Source: Variovorax paradoxus (lineage in GTDB: Bacteria; Pseudomonadota; Gammaproteobacteria; Burkholderiales; Burkholderiaceae_C). Taken from it: 64,000 nt of DNA. This document shows positions 28,900-39,500 of the stretch, piece by piece (position 1 is the first letter of the stretch; every line of letters starts with the position of its first letter). Made by a program: the position numbers and the translations under genes. Under the pieces are notes generated by a model. That model saw only the letters and a list, made by a program, of their open reading frames with translations. It was not told the origin of the DNA and ran no database searches. Where the stretch lies: NCBI RefSeq assembly GCF_029919115.1, contig NZ_CP123990.1, positions 5,668,501 to 5,732,500 on the forward strand. The letters run 5' to 3'.

Positions 28900-29239
28900 A
28901 CCATTGCGCCGCCGGATCCCGTCGAACTCCGGCCCGCTCTCCATCAATAGTGGCCCACCCCGCTTTTGGCGAAAAGACCGCCATTCCAAGAGCGGTTCGC
29001 AAACAGCGGGTGCCGCCGTGGCGGCGAGGTCGAAGGGCGATCTGGCCTCCCAGGCGCGATCGGCGCGGGGCTTCGTTGCCGTCGGGCGAGCTTCGTGCTG
29101 GCGCTCGCGGTGGGCGAATGCGGCGTTCCACAGGAACGACCCAGTCGAGCCTTCTTTACAAACGACATTGTCTGTATTCGTTAACAGAATGTGTTGCTTC
29201 TTGTATCCTTCGCGGCGATTTTGATCAGTGAAAGCCGCA
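28900..29239. other. Intergenic leader of the autotransporter gene
   Basis: 340 bp with no supported gene. The last 90 bp (about 29150-29225) are AT-rich (AACGACATTG, TTCGTTAACAGAATG) and probably contain the promoter of the autotransporter; individual -35/-10 boxes are not assigned. Confidence 0.4.
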
Positions 29240-32200
29240 ATGAACCGTTCTTTTCTCAGCCGCTGGAATGAAGCGCTGCAGGCGTGGGTGGCCGTGCCTG
29301 AAATTTCCCGTGTCCATAGCAAGGCGAGAAGCGTGGCGCCGGGCCAGCCCCTTGCCGCTGCTCCAACCCCGGCACGCCGGCGGTTTCGCTGGAGCGCCGT
29401 GATGAGCGTGGTGGTCGCGCTGGGCGCCGCCCCCGCCGCGGCACAAAACCTGCTGATCGGCACCGCGGGCGAGGCGGGGGCGGCGCTGGGGATCGGGGGC
29501 AGCGGAGGCGCCGGTGGCATCGGCGGCGGCGGGGGCGGGGGTAGCGGCGGAGGCGGCGCTGGCGGGGGAGGGGGCGGGTACGGCGCCGGCGGCGGTGCCG
29601 CGGGCTTCGTGTACGGCTCCAACAGCGGCGGGGCCGGTGGCGCGGCCGCAGACGGTGCCGGCGCCAATGCCGGGTCCGACTCGGCCGGGCTCGGCGGCGC
29701 GGGTAACAACGGCGGCAGCGCGGGCGCGAACGGCGTGCAGGGTCCGACCGGTCCGTTCGACGCGAAGGTCGGCGGAAGCGCGGCCAGCGGCGTGGCTGCG
29801 GGCGTCCTGGACGGCGGCGTGAGCCGTGCCAGCTTCACGGCCGACGCCACCGTGAACGGTGCGCTCGGCATCGGCGGCAGTGGCGGTGGCGGCGGCGGGG
29901 CGAGCGGCACGGCGGCCGGCGGCGCCGGCACCAGCGGCGGCGCGGGCGAACTCACGATCACGGCGGGGACCACCACCGTGACCGGTGCCGTCCTGGTGGG
30001 CGGATCGGGCGGCGGCGCAGGCGGCGGCAGCGGCAATGCCGCGGGTGGCACAGGCGGCTCAGGCGGCGAGGGCCGCCTGACCCTGAACGGCGGCAACCTG
30101 GTGGCGGGCAGCCTCGTCGTGGGTGGCAGTGTCGGCGGCAGCGGCTCGGCCGGGGCCGCGCCGGGCGGACAGGCCGGCGCAGGCACGCTGACGATCAGCG
30201 CCGGCGGCCTGAGCGTGGCCGGCGGCGTCACGGTGCGCGGCAGCGGGCTCGTCGATTTCCAGCCGGCGGCGGGCCAGCAGCTTTCGGCCGGCTTCGCGAT
30301 CTCGGGCGAAGGCCGTGTCGTGCAGTCGGGCGGCGGGACGACCGTGATGACCGGCGACAACACTTACACCGGCGGCACGACCATCAGCGCCGGGACGCTC
30401 CAGATCGGCGCGGGTGGCACCAGCGGCCGCATCGTGGGCAACGTCGTCAACGACGGCGCGCTGGTGTTCAACCGCTCCGATGCATCAAGTTTCGGCGGCG
30501 CCATCAGCGGTAGCGGCAGCCTGCGCCAGGCCGGCAGCGGCACACTCGAACTCACGGGCATCAACACCTACGCAGGCGGCACCGCGATCAGCGGCGGCAC
30601 ACTGCGCGTGGCCGGCGACGGCGCGCTGGGCATGGCGAACGGCACGCTGAGCCTTGATGGCGGCGGCAGGCTCCAAAGCACGGGCGCCTTCACGAGCGCG
30701 CGCGACGTGACGCTCGTCGGCGCCGGGACCATCGCCAGCGCGGGTGACCTGACCATGAACGGCATCTTCACCGGCAGCGGTTCGCTCGACGTGCAGGCGG
30801 GTGCGGCCGCCATCACGCTCACCAACGCGGCCAATGATTTCGGCGGTGTCGTGAGCCTGGCCGGCGGCACCACGCAGATCAACGACCGCAACGCGCTCAC
30901 GCTGGGCACGCTGGCCACCGGTGACCTCACCGTCACGAGCCACGGCAACCTCAACCTCGGACAGGGTTCCGCATCGTCCATCGATGCGCGCAGCAACGGC
31001 GGCCAGGTCGCGCAGTCGGGTGCGCTTTCGGTGCTCGGCGCGCTGTCGGTGGATGCCGGGGCGGGCGATGTCGTGCTCGACCGGGCGGACAACGACTTCC
31101 GGGGCGCCCTGTCGCTGCGCGGTGCGAACATCTCCGCTGCCGCGGGCGGCGATCTCTCCGTGTCCACACTGGTCAATGGCGTGAACGGGGCGGTCAGCCT
31201 CGTGGCCGGCGGCGTGCTGAGTCTTTCCGGAACGGCGATCGACACCGGCTCGGCGGGGCTCGCGCTGGCGTCGAACGGCGGCGCGCTCGATGTCTCCGGC
31301 AGCCTCCGGGGCGGCGAGGTTTCGCTGGCCGGGCGCGACGGCATCTCCCTGGCGGCCGATGTGAGCGCGGCGAATGTCCTGAAGGTGTCGAGCAAGGCCA
31401 GCGTGTTGCAGACATCGGGCGTCGTGACGGCCGGGACGCTGACCGGCCGCGTGGACGGCGATGTGGCGCTGGGCGGGTTCAACCGGATCGGCGCCGTGGG
31501 CGACTTCAGCGTCGGCGGGGCGCTGAGCCTGCGCAACCAGCAGGGCCTGGCGGTCACGGGCAATGTCGCGGCCGGAAGCGTGGCGCTCGACGTGGCGCAA
31601 GGCGTGGTGGTCACCGGTTCGCTGGGCGCGACGGGCAAGGGTGCGTCGATCTCCCTCGCGGGCGGTACCCGCCTGCAGGTCGGCGATGGCGCTGCCACGG
31701 GTGTGCTGACGGGCAATGTCCACAACGAGGGCACGCTCGCGTTCAACCGCTCCGACGTCCTGAGCTTTGCGGGCGCGATCGACGGCAAGGGCGCCGTGGT
31801 GCAGCAGGGCACCGGCACCCTGGTGCTCACCGGCACCAACAGCTACAGCGGCGGCACGGTGGTGAAGTCGGGCGTGCTGCAGGGCACGACCGCGAGCCTT
31901 CAGGGCGACATCGCCAACGACGCGACAGTCACTTTCGACCAAGCCGCGGCGGGCAGCAAGGGCACCTACGCCGGCACCATGACGGGTACCGGCAGCCTGC
32001 GCAAGATCGGCGAAGGTGAACTTGAGCTCACGACCGTCAACACCTACAGCGGCGGCACGCGGATCGACGCAGGCACGCTCTCCGCGAGCGTGACCGGGGC
32101 GCTGGGCAGCGGGCCGGTGTCGGTGGCAGGCGGCGCGGCGCTGCGCTTTCGCGGCGCGGCCGACATGGGCAGTGTCACGCTCGCCACGCGGGCCGGCGGC

Positions 32201-34282
32201 ATGATCGATTTCACCGACAGCGTGACGGCGCCGAACGCCACCATCGTCAACAACGCGGGCGGCACCGTCCGGCTGAGCCAGCTCACGGCGGACGGAACGT
32301 CGATCGGCGCCATCTCGGGTTCGGGACAGGTGCTGCTGGGCGCGAAGGCACTGACCACCGGAACACTCGACACCGACACCGAGATCTCGGGCGTGGTCTC
32401 CGGCCTTGGCGGTTCGCTCGTGAAAACGGGCCGCGGCACGCTCACGCTGTCGGGCGCCAACACCTACACGGGCGGCACGGCGCTGCGCCAGGGCCGCCTG
32501 AACGTGGGCCACAACCAGGCGCTGGGCACCGGCGTGCTCGCGATGGACGACGACACCACGCTCGGCTTTGCGGCCGAGGGCCTCTCCATTGCCAACCCGA
32601 TCCTGCTGACCGGCCACAACGACCCGGTCATCGACACCGGCGCTTTCTCCGGCACCCTGGCGGGTGCCATCACGGGCGGCGGCTTCATCACCAAGGAGGG
32701 CACCGGCACGCTGACGCTGTCTGGCGCCAACACCTACACGGGCGCGACCCAGGTGGCCCAGGGCACGTTGAGGGCAGGCGCACCGAACACGCTGAGCGCG
32801 GCGTCGGCGCACAGTGTCGCGGCCGGCGCCACGCTGGATCTCGCCGGCTTCGATCAGGCGGTGGTGTCGCTCGCCAACAGCGGCACGGTATCGCTGGCCG
32901 GCGCGGCCCCGGGCGCCACGCTGACGGTCACCGGCGGCTACGTGGGCCACAACGGCGTGCTGCGAGTGGGCACCGCACTGGGTGGCAACGGCCCCGCCGA
33001 CCGGCTGGTGCTCGATGGCGGCGCGGCCACTGGCCGTACGCAGATGCAGGTCGTCAACGTGGGCGGGCTCGGCGCGCTCACGAGCGGCAATGGCATCGAG
33101 GTGATCAGCGCCCGCAATGGCGCCACCACGACGGCCCAGACCACCAAGGATGCGTTCTCGCTGGCTGGCGGCCACGTCGATGCGGGCGCCTATGAATACC
33201 GCTTGTACGCGGCCGATGCCAATGGCGCCGGCGAAAACTGGTTCCTGCGTTCGAGCGTCGCTTCCCCGGCGGCGCCCGGCGTGCCGGGCGTGCCAGCGGC
33301 CGTGACCACCTACCGTACGGAGGCGTCGCTCTACGCCGCCCTTGCGGGTCAGCTGCGCCAAGGCAATCTCGCCATGCTCGGCGACCTGCGCAAGCGCGTG
33401 GGCGACGACGATGGCGCAGCGGTCGCCGCGGCCACGCCGGACCATCCTCCGGGCCGCCGCGCCTGGGCCCGCGTGCTTTCCACCGACATCGACATCCGGC
33501 AGGGCGGCGTCGTGTCGCCCACCAGCAAGGGGCGCCTCACCGGCTTTCAGGCCGGCACGGACCTGCTGTCGATGCGCCACTGGCGCGCCGGGATCTACGT
33601 CGGCCAGCTGGACGGCGATGCGCGCGTGAACGGCTTTGCAAGCGGCATCCAAGGCCTTGCCGTGGGCCGCAACGACCTGCGCAGCCAGTACGTGGGCGCC
33701 TATGGCACCTACACAAACGAGAGCGGCTTCTACGCCGATGCGGTGGTGCAGTCGGGCCGGCACCGCTACACGGTCGAGCCGCTGCCGGGCGGCGGGGCCG
33801 CCGGCAAAGGCAACAGCCTGGTGGGATCGATCGAAGTGGGGCGCTCCTTTCCGCTGGGCGGCAGCGGCTGGCACATCGAGCCGCAACTGCAGCTCGTTCA
33901 TCAGCACATGGACCTGAGCAACGCGGCCATCATCGGCGCCGTGGTGCAGCCGCAGGCCGACAGCGGATGGCTGGCGCGAGCGGGCGTGCGGGTGAAGGGC
34001 GAGATTGGCACCGGCCTCGGCACCTTGCAGCCTTACGGCCGGTTCAACGTCTACAAGGCGTCCAGCGGCGCGGATGTGGCGCGCTTCGTCAATGGTGCGA
34101 GCCGGACCGATATCGCGGCACCGACGGGCGGCACCAGCACCGAGCTTGCAGGCGGCTTCACGCTGGCGCTGGGCTCGTCGACCACGCTCTACAGCGAGAT
34201 TGGCAAGCTCTGGGCCTCGGGTGGGAATGCCAAGGTGAAGAGCTCGGTCAACGGGTCGATCGGCGTGCGGGTGAAGTGGTAA
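29240..34282 (+). CDS. Giant type V autotransporter adhesin
   Basis: 1680 residues. It opens with an extended signal peptide (ESPR: MNRSFLSRWNEALQAWVAVP..) followed by the classical signal core (WSAVMSVVVALGAAPAAAQN, cleavage near residue 70). Residues about 80-160 are extremely Gly-rich. The passenger is a beta-helix built of autotransporter-associated strand repeats of the form L-x-x-x-G-x-N-T-Y-x-G-G-T (for example VMTGDNTYTGGTTIS, LELTGINTYAGGTAIS, LTLSGANTYTGGTAL). The last about 280 residues are the outer-membrane beta-barrel, ending in SIGVRVKW with the terminal aromatic. ATG 29240 begins the ESPR; a GTG at 29228 is in frame. Likely surface adhesin or biofilm factor. Confidence 0.93.
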   Translation: MNRSFLSRWNEALQAWVAVPEISRVHSKARSVAPGQPLAAAPTPARRRFRWSAVMSVVVALGAAPAAAQNLLIGTAGEAGAALGIGGSGGAGGIGGGGGGGSGGGGAGGGGGGYGAGGGAAGFVYGSNSGGAGGAAADGAGANAGSDSAGLGGAGNNGGSAGANGVQGPTGPFDAKVGGSAASGVAAGVLDGGVSRASFTADATVNGALGIGGSGGGGGGASGTAAGGAGTSGGAGELTITAGTTTVTGAVLVGGSGGGAGGGSGNAAGGTGGSGGEGRLTLNGGNLVAGSLVVGGSVGGSGSAGAAPGGQAGAGTLTISAGGLSVAGGVTVRGSGLVDFQPAAGQQLSAGFAISGEGRVVQSGGGTTVMTGDNTYTGGTTISAGTLQIGAGGTSGRIVGNVVNDGALVFNRSDASSFGGAISGSGSLRQAGSGTLELTGINTYAGGTAISGGTLRVAGDGALGMANGTLSLDGGGRLQSTGAFTSARDVTLVGAGTIASAGDLTMNGIFTGSGSLDVQAGAAAITLTNAANDFGGVVSLAGGTTQINDRNALTLGTLATGDLTVTSHGNLNLGQGSASSIDARSNGGQVAQSGALSVLGALSVDAGAGDVVLDRADNDFRGALSLRGANISAAAGGDLSVSTLVNGVNGAVSLVAGGVLSLSGTAIDTGSAGLALASNGGALDVSGSLRGGEVSLAGRDGISLAADVSAANVLKVSSKASVLQTSGVVTAGTLTGRVDGDVALGGFNRIGAVGDFSVGGALSLRNQQGLAVTGNVAAGSVALDVAQGVVVTGSLGATGKGASISLAGGTRLQVGDGAATGVLTGNVHNEGTLAFNRSDVLSFAGAIDGKGAVVQQGTGTLVLTGTNSYSGGTVVKSGVLQGTTASLQGDIANDATVTFDQAAAGSKGTYAGTMTGTGSLRKIGEGELELTTVNTYSGGTRIDAGTLSASVTGALGSGPVSVAGGAALRFRGAADMGSVTLATRAGGMIDFTDSVTAPNATIVNNAGGTVRLSQLTADGTSIGAISGSGQVLLGAKALTTGTLDTDTEISGVVSGLGGSLVKTGRGTLTLSGANTYTGGTALRQGRLNVGHNQALGTGVLAMDDDTTLGFAAEGLSIANPILLTGHNDPVIDTGAFSGTLAGAITGGGFITKEGTGTLTLSGANTYTGATQVAQGTLRAGAPNTLSAASAHSVAAGATLDLAGFDQAVVSLANSGTVSLAGAAPGATLTVTGGYVGHNGVLRVGTALGGNGPADRLVLDGGAATGRTQMQVVNVGGLGALTSGNGIEVISARNGATTTAQTTKDAFSLAGGHVDAGAYEYRLYAADANGAGENWFLRSSVASPAAPGVPGVPAAVTTYRTEASLYAALAGQLRQGNLAMLGDLRKRVGDDDGAAVAAATPDHPPGRRAWARVLSTDIDIRQGGVVSPTSKGRLTGFQAGTDLLSMRHWRAGIYVGQLDGDARVNGFASGIQGLAVGRNDLRSQYVGAYGTYTNESGFYADAVVQSGRHRYTVEPLPGGGAAGKGNSLVGSIEVGRSFPLGGSGWHIEPQLQLVHQHMDLSNAAIIGAVVQPQADSGWLARAGVRVKGEIGTGLGTLQPYGRFNVYKASSGADVARFVNGASRTDIAAPTGGTSTELAGGFTLALGSSTTLYSEIGKLWASGGNAKVKSSVNGSIGVRVKW

Positions 34283-34454
34283 CGGAGGCCTCCGCGGGGC
34301 ATATGCTTTGTCGGAGTTCCCTACCTTTAGACGCCCAATAAGAGCGGTTGATCGTTCGTGATCATCACCGACATCGACGGCGCGCAACACTTCGACGCAA
34401 AGGTCCGTTTCGCTGCCCACCGAGTTAATGGCAGCGAAAAACGGAACGAAAGTT

Positions 34455-34490
34455 CGCGTGTCAGTGGTTCGATTCCGCCCCAGGCCACCA
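34455..34490 (+). other. att: tRNA-Phe 3'-end fragment, probable attachment site
   Basis: Starting with CGCGTGTCAGTGG, continuing through the T-loop TTCGATT, the 3' T-stem CCGCC, a 7-nt acceptor strand CCAGGCC, then A and CCA, this segment reproduces the 3' third of a bacterial tRNA-Phe. The 5' half of a tRNA (acceptor, D-arm, GAA anticodon stem) is not present upstream. It sits 200 bp before a P4-type integrase gene, the standard distance for an att core. Confidence 0.7.
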
Positions 34491-34530
34491 TTCATCATTT
34501 TGAGGTCGTCCGTAGACGTCCATCAAAGTC

Positions 34531-34568
34531 AAAAATCCCTAAGTAAATCAACGAGTTAGGGCTTTTTT
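34531..34568. terminator. Bidirectional hairpin terminator
   Basis: A 6-bp stem (CCCTAA with TTAGGG) is preceded by five A and followed by C and six T, so it can terminate in both directions. It lies between the att fragment and the integrase gene. Confidence 0.65.
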
Positions 34569-34689
34569 CATTCCAGAGCAGTCCGTAGTTTTCCGCGCGA
34601 AGCCGGGCACTCGTGGGGGCAAGTCTGGGGGCAACTGATAAATTTGGAGCAACTGGCAAGAAAAGTTGCCCCCAAGTTGCCCCCCGGAT

Positions 34690-35943
34690 ATGCCCCTCAC
34701 CGATACAGCAATAAGACGATCTCAGCCCGGTCCCAAGCCACGCAAGTTGGCGGATGGCAAGGGCCTCTACCTCGAAGTCTCGCCAGCGGACGGCAGGTGG
34801 TGGCGGCTCAAGTACCGTATCGCCGGCAAGGAAAAACGCATCTCCCTCGGCACCTATCCGGAAACGTCCTTGCGGCGAGCACGTGAGAAGGCTGAGAGTG
34901 CCCGAGAGTTGCTGGCCAGCGGCATGGACCCAAGCGAAGCGCGCAAGAACGAGAAGGCGCGTATGGCAGTAGAGGGAGCGGAGGCCGCGCGCGTAGACGC
35001 AGGTTTGCCTCCCTCCGACAGCTTCGAACAGGTCGCCCGCGAGTGGTTTGCCACACGCCGAGAAGAATGGGCGCCGAGCTACGGCGAAAAGATCATTCGA
35101 CGCCTTGAGGCGGATGTCTTCCCTTGGATTGGGCGCGAGCCCATCGCGTCTATCACCGCGCCGCGGCTCCTGACTGTATTGCGCCGCGTTGAGTCTCGTG
35201 GCGTGGTCGAGACGGCTCACAGGGCGCTCGAGAACTGCAGCCAGGTCTTCCGCTATGCAGTTGCCTTGGGCAAGGTGGAAAGCAACCCGGCCCGCGACCT
35301 CAAGGATGCTCTTCGCAAGCCCATGGTGAAACACTTTCCGGCCATCACCGACCCCGCACGATTGGGCGAACTATTGCGAGCTTGCGATGGCTACAAGGGA
35401 ACGCACGTGGTGCGTGCAGCCCTTCGCTTGATGCCCATGGTGCTCTTGCGCCCTGGTGAGCTTCGGCATGCCCGATGGGATGAGTTTGATCTCGATGCAG
35501 CTGTTTGGTCGATCCCTGCGGCGCGCATGAAACGCGAGAAGGCGGGCAAGCTGTACGGCAAGCCGCACATCGTTCCTCTCTCGCATCAGGCCGTCGCGGT
35601 GCTCCGTGACCTTCAGGAGCTGACCGGCGGGAGCCCGTTCACGTTCAGGGGCGAACGGCACCACGATAGGCCGATGAGTGATGCTGCCGTAAACGCGGCG
35701 CTGCGGGCAATGGGATTCAATGCCGATGAGGTCACCGGGCACGGCTTTCGGGCGACCGCGCGCACGATGCTCGCCGAGCGCTTGGGTGTTGCAGAGCCGG
35801 TCATAGAGGCGCAGCTCGCGCACTCGGTCAAAGACAGTTTGGGGCGGGCATACAACCGGACAGAGTTTCAGGCTGAGCGGGTGTTGATGATGCAGGCGTG
35901 GGCCGACTATCTCGACCAGCTCCGCGTAAACCCAAAAACGTGA
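34690..35943 (+). CDS. int: P4-type tyrosine integrase
   Basis: 417 residues. The N-terminal arm-binding domain (about 1-85, DUF4102-like) reads LADGKGLYLEVSPADGRWWRLKYR, then KRISLGTYPETSLRRAREKAE. The core-binding domain is at about 120-200. The catalytic domain has Arg in LMPMVLLRPGELRHARWDEFD, the HxxR box in VTGHGFRATARTML, a following H in AQLAHSVKD, and the Tyr nucleophile in LGRAYNRTEF. All are intact. Start at ATG 34690. These integrases insert genomic islands at tRNA 3' ends, which agrees with the tRNA-Phe-like segment upstream. Confidence 0.93.
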   Translation: MPLTDTAIRRSQPGPKPRKLADGKGLYLEVSPADGRWWRLKYRIAGKEKRISLGTYPETSLRRAREKAESARELLASGMDPSEARKNEKARMAVEGAEAARVDAGLPPSDSFEQVAREWFATRREEWAPSYGEKIIRRLEADVFPWIGREPIASITAPRLLTVLRRVESRGVVETAHRALENCSQVFRYAVALGKVESNPARDLKDALRKPMVKHFPAITDPARLGELLRACDGYKGTHVVRAALRLMPMVLLRPGELRHARWDEFDLDAAVWSIPAARMKREKAGKLYGKPHIVPLSHQAVAVLRDLQELTGGSPFTFRGERHHDRPMSDAAVNAALRAMGFNADEVTGHGFRATARTMLAERLGVAEPVIEAQLAHSVKDSLGRAYNRTEFQAERVLMMQAWADYLDQLRVNPKT

Positions 35944-35965
35944 TGGCCAAAAGAGAGGGGAAGAT

Positions 35966-36483
35966 TTGGCTTCGGAAGTACAGAGGATGCGGATCGTGGA
36001 GGCTGTTCTCGCTGGCGAGACATTCCGGTCTGCCGGCAAGATTGTTGGGCTCTCGGGGCACGAACCGCGCAGAATTTCTACAAGGCGTGCGACGAGCTGG
36101 GCATTTCTAAGGACGTAGGCCTGCTGCGGGCCAATCCTGCGGCAGCGATGAAAGCACTGCGTGAGCGGATGCGCACGCCCACAATCTCGTTGCCCGAGCC
36201 CATCTTGCGCAGATTGCTCGGACCATCTGGCTACACCATTCGTCAACTAACCCCGGAAAACATTTCCAAGGAGTTTGCCAGTGTGGTGCTGCGCAAGTTT
36301 GGCTCTAAGGTGTTGACAGAGGTCGAGAGGTGGCTTGCTCTGCATGGTCTATCGATGCGGGTCAGCGAGGCAGAACAGGAGCATGAGCTCTACGATATCG
36401 AGCAAGCGCTGGCCGTTCTCCGGGCGTACGGCCTTAAATTCGACGTAACGAGATCAGAGATGCCGCTTTGGCAGCATCCCTGA
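35966..36483 (+). pseudogene. HTH protein upstream of the NTPase, with a one-base frameshift
   Basis: The frame from TTG 35966 (good GAGAGGGG site) or ATG 35987 reads RIVEAVLAGETFRSAGKIVGLSG and then breaks. Restoring one base in the GGGG run near 36056 continues as ARTAQNFYKACDELGISKDVG, then PAAAMKALRERMRTP and TIRQLTPENISKEFASVVLR. The join gives a helix-turn-helix (AGKIVGLSGARTAQNFYKAC). The rest is a novel helical domain ending DIEQALAVLRAYGLKFDV. It may be a true pseudogene or a sequencing/homopolymer error; the 3' part could also be translated from ATG 36148 (111 residues). Its position 83 bp before the giant NTPase suggests a regulator or partner. Confidence 0.55.
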
Positions 36484-36566
36484 CCGCGAAGCGACGCACG
36501 CAAAGGCGACACATGCCTTGGTCCGAATAGATCATAAGCTCGTCGAAGCATCCGAGAGATCAACAA

Positions 36567-39500
36567 ATGAGCACGTCAGGAATTCAGTCCAACCGCGGCG
36601 ATGGCTATCAGACACTTGTGGCGTTTGGGCTGGCACTAACGGTCCTATCAGATCCCGATCATGAATGGCTCGAAATCGACTCGGTAACGTGCTTGGTCGA
36701 CGACGTCGTCGTCGGAAAAGCTGACGGAACGAAGATTTGCTGTCAGTGCAAGAAGAATCAAAAGAATTTCAAATCCTGGGCAGTCACCGATCTCGCCGAT
36801 GAGCTGAAAAAGGCAAGCAAGTTGTTGGTCACGGACCCCAAAGCCGTGGTCCGCTTTTACTCGCGCAGTCCATTCGGCGAACTTGCTGCGCTAGCGGAGT
36901 ACAGCGCAAGTTTTTTCGATGAATCTGCTTACCAAGCCAATCTAGGCGCCGCACACAGGGCGACGGATGAGAAGTTGAACGATCTGCTTGCTGAACAAAC
37001 GGGAGGTCTTTCTGCATATGAATTTTTACGCCGCATAACCTTCGTCACAAGCGAAGATCTAAGTCGTATGCAGGCATTGCTGCGCGAGCGTTTGAGCCAT
37101 TTGGCCACCAATCCTTCGGCAGCCTACGATGCTCTATGGTCGCGTCTTGATCACCTCGGAATGCGGCTTGAGGGCGACGTCCATAGCAAGGCCGCGCAAC
37201 ACCGGCTCACCAAGGAGGATCTCCGAGCCGTACTTGCTGAAGCCGGATCGATGCTGTCGCCCCCGCTCGATATAGCGAAGGCTCGTGCCTCATTCAAGAG
37301 CACTTCCGCTATTGGACGTGCATGGCGTAGAGACATCGGGAACGAGCGCATACCGAGTCCAGCAGTGGGCGAGTTACTCCAAGCTATCGATAAAAGAGCG
37401 CGTTCCGTACTGCTCACAGGTTTGCCCGGATCTGGAAAAACATGCGCGATGCTTGACCTGCAAGAGGAGTTGGAGCGGCGGGCCCAGACTCGGATCGACC
37501 TGATGCCTTTGTTCGTCCAATCGCGTGAATTCGCAGACATGGCCACTGCGCAAGACCGTCAAGCTCAGGGCTTATCAGAGCATTGGGTTGAAGAGGCCGC
37601 GCGAATGGCGGAGGACGCGCACGTGGTGGTGGTGATTGACTCGTTGGATGTACTTTCGATTGCGCGAGAGCATTCGATCCTGACATATTTTCTCGCACAG
37701 ATAGATCGCCTGCTGCTAGTACGCAACGTCACGGTCGTTACTGCGTGCCGAGACTTTGATCGCCACTATGATCGCAGGATAGCGCTGCGGGAATGGGACG
37801 CAGAAATCAAGTGCCGGCCATTGGATTGGAACAACGAGATCGCACCGCTGCTCGCGAAGCACGACATCGATGCATCTATCACGGATAAGTCCACTCGTGA
37901 GCTGATCTGCAATCCCCGTGAGTTGGCGTTGTTCGTAGAACTGGCGAAGCGAGATGGCAGCTTCAATGTCGTGACCAGCCAAGCGTTAGCAAAGCGATAC
38001 TTGGTTTCAATCGTTCAAGGCAACAGCTCGTTGGGCGACATAGCCATGCGAGCGATTGAATCAATCGCTGCAGAAATGCTGGATCTACGAAGCTTGTCGA
38101 TACCGAGCGAGCGATTCGCCGCGCCACAGGGAATTCGTCGAGCGCTACTTAGTCATAACGTGCTGCACGAAACAACGGACGGGAAGCTTGCGTTCGGGCA
38201 CCAAACTTTACTCGATGTGCTTGTAGTCAGCGGTGCAATGCGCGCGGGCATGACTCTTAGTGATTTCATTCGCGGCTTGCCCTCTGTGCCGTTTGTACGC
38301 CCGAGCATTCGAAGCTTCATCGCACAGTTGGCGATCGGAGATAGAAAGGAACTCAGGGGGCAGTTGCGGACCGTACTTTCGGGAAGCAGCGCTTTCCATA
38401 TTCGACGTTTAGTCGCAGAGACCTACGCCGAACACTTGCCGCAAGATGAGGACTGGCCCCTGATACGCGACTTACGGAACCATCACCGCGACGTGTTCCA
38501 AGTGATCTATCAGCAAGCTGTAAAGGCTGAATGGCATTCCTTCTGGTTGCGAAATCTAGTTCCGGTGCTGAAAGATTCGCGCGATGCAGAAGGTTTGACC
38601 ATGCACGTACATCGAGTGGCGCTATGGAAAAACGATGACGCTGCAGGGGTGCTCACATTTTGGACCGAGGTGCTGGGGCTAGCGTGGGTGGATAAAGTAC
38701 AAATAGCGTGGCAGCTGGAGGCCGCACTTTCAGGTGTCGATCAGAAGCATTCAGCATTACTCGCCCCTGTGCTCCTAGCTTTGCTGGACCTTCCACGCCA
38801 GGAGCACGGTTCGCTCGGCCGCGCACTAGCGCGAAGCGTCCAAGCAGGTGGGTTAGACGATGCGGCTCTATGGCGCTATGTTGTAGGCGCAATCAATGAA
38901 GAGGACATACACGCCTATCAGTTCGGGAAAAAATTGCGCTGTATGCCGCATGATTTTGGCTCTAGCACGAGCACCTTTTTCCCCGATCGGATGCAGCAAT
39001 CGGTCGACTTGCTAGAGTTGGCAGTCGCATCGATAGAGCATTGGGGTGCAGTCAGAAAGATGCACTTTGGGGTTTCACTCAACAGCTATTCGTCAGGATA
39101 TCTTCTTCACACCTCACACAACGACGTACACAGTGATACTGGCAATCGTTACCTGACCAGCGAGCGAATCCTGTTCGACGCGGTCGAGGCGGCGGTCGTG
39201 CATCACGCAACCAGTAGATCTGAGTGGTGGCAAAGCAACCGTGAGCGCCTGTGCTTCAGTATGGAAGGATCGCTGCGGTATTTCGCGATCCTGTCGTGTT
39301 CCGCAGCGGTAGCCTCCAATCTCGACGTGATTGCCCGCATGTTGACCGATAGAGTATTCCTCGAATCCGATCTGTCGCATGAAGTCGGCGCTCTGATGCA
39401 TTGCGCGTTTTTGCAGCTTGATTGCGCTGCGCAGGACACGGTGCAAACCACGGTTCTTGCTCTTCATCAAGAAAAATTGGATGACTCAACGGTTCGCGCG

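Noticed and set aside
34416..34490. A complete tRNA-Phe gene
   Set aside because: Only the T-arm, 3' acceptor strand and CCA fit; the sequence before it forms no D-arm, no proper anticodon stem and no complementary 5' acceptor strand.
34283..34490. A tmRNA (ssrA) 3' end as the island target
   Set aside because: The acceptor CCAGGCC-A-CCA and T-stem match tRNA-Phe better, and no tmRNA tag-like or upstream ssrA sequence is present.
30485..34498. A 1337-codon minus-strand frame opposite the autotransporter
   Set aside because: The composition is Ala/Arg/Gly/His-rich without motifs. It is an artefact of the Gly/Ala/Thr-rich autotransporter codons on the other strand.
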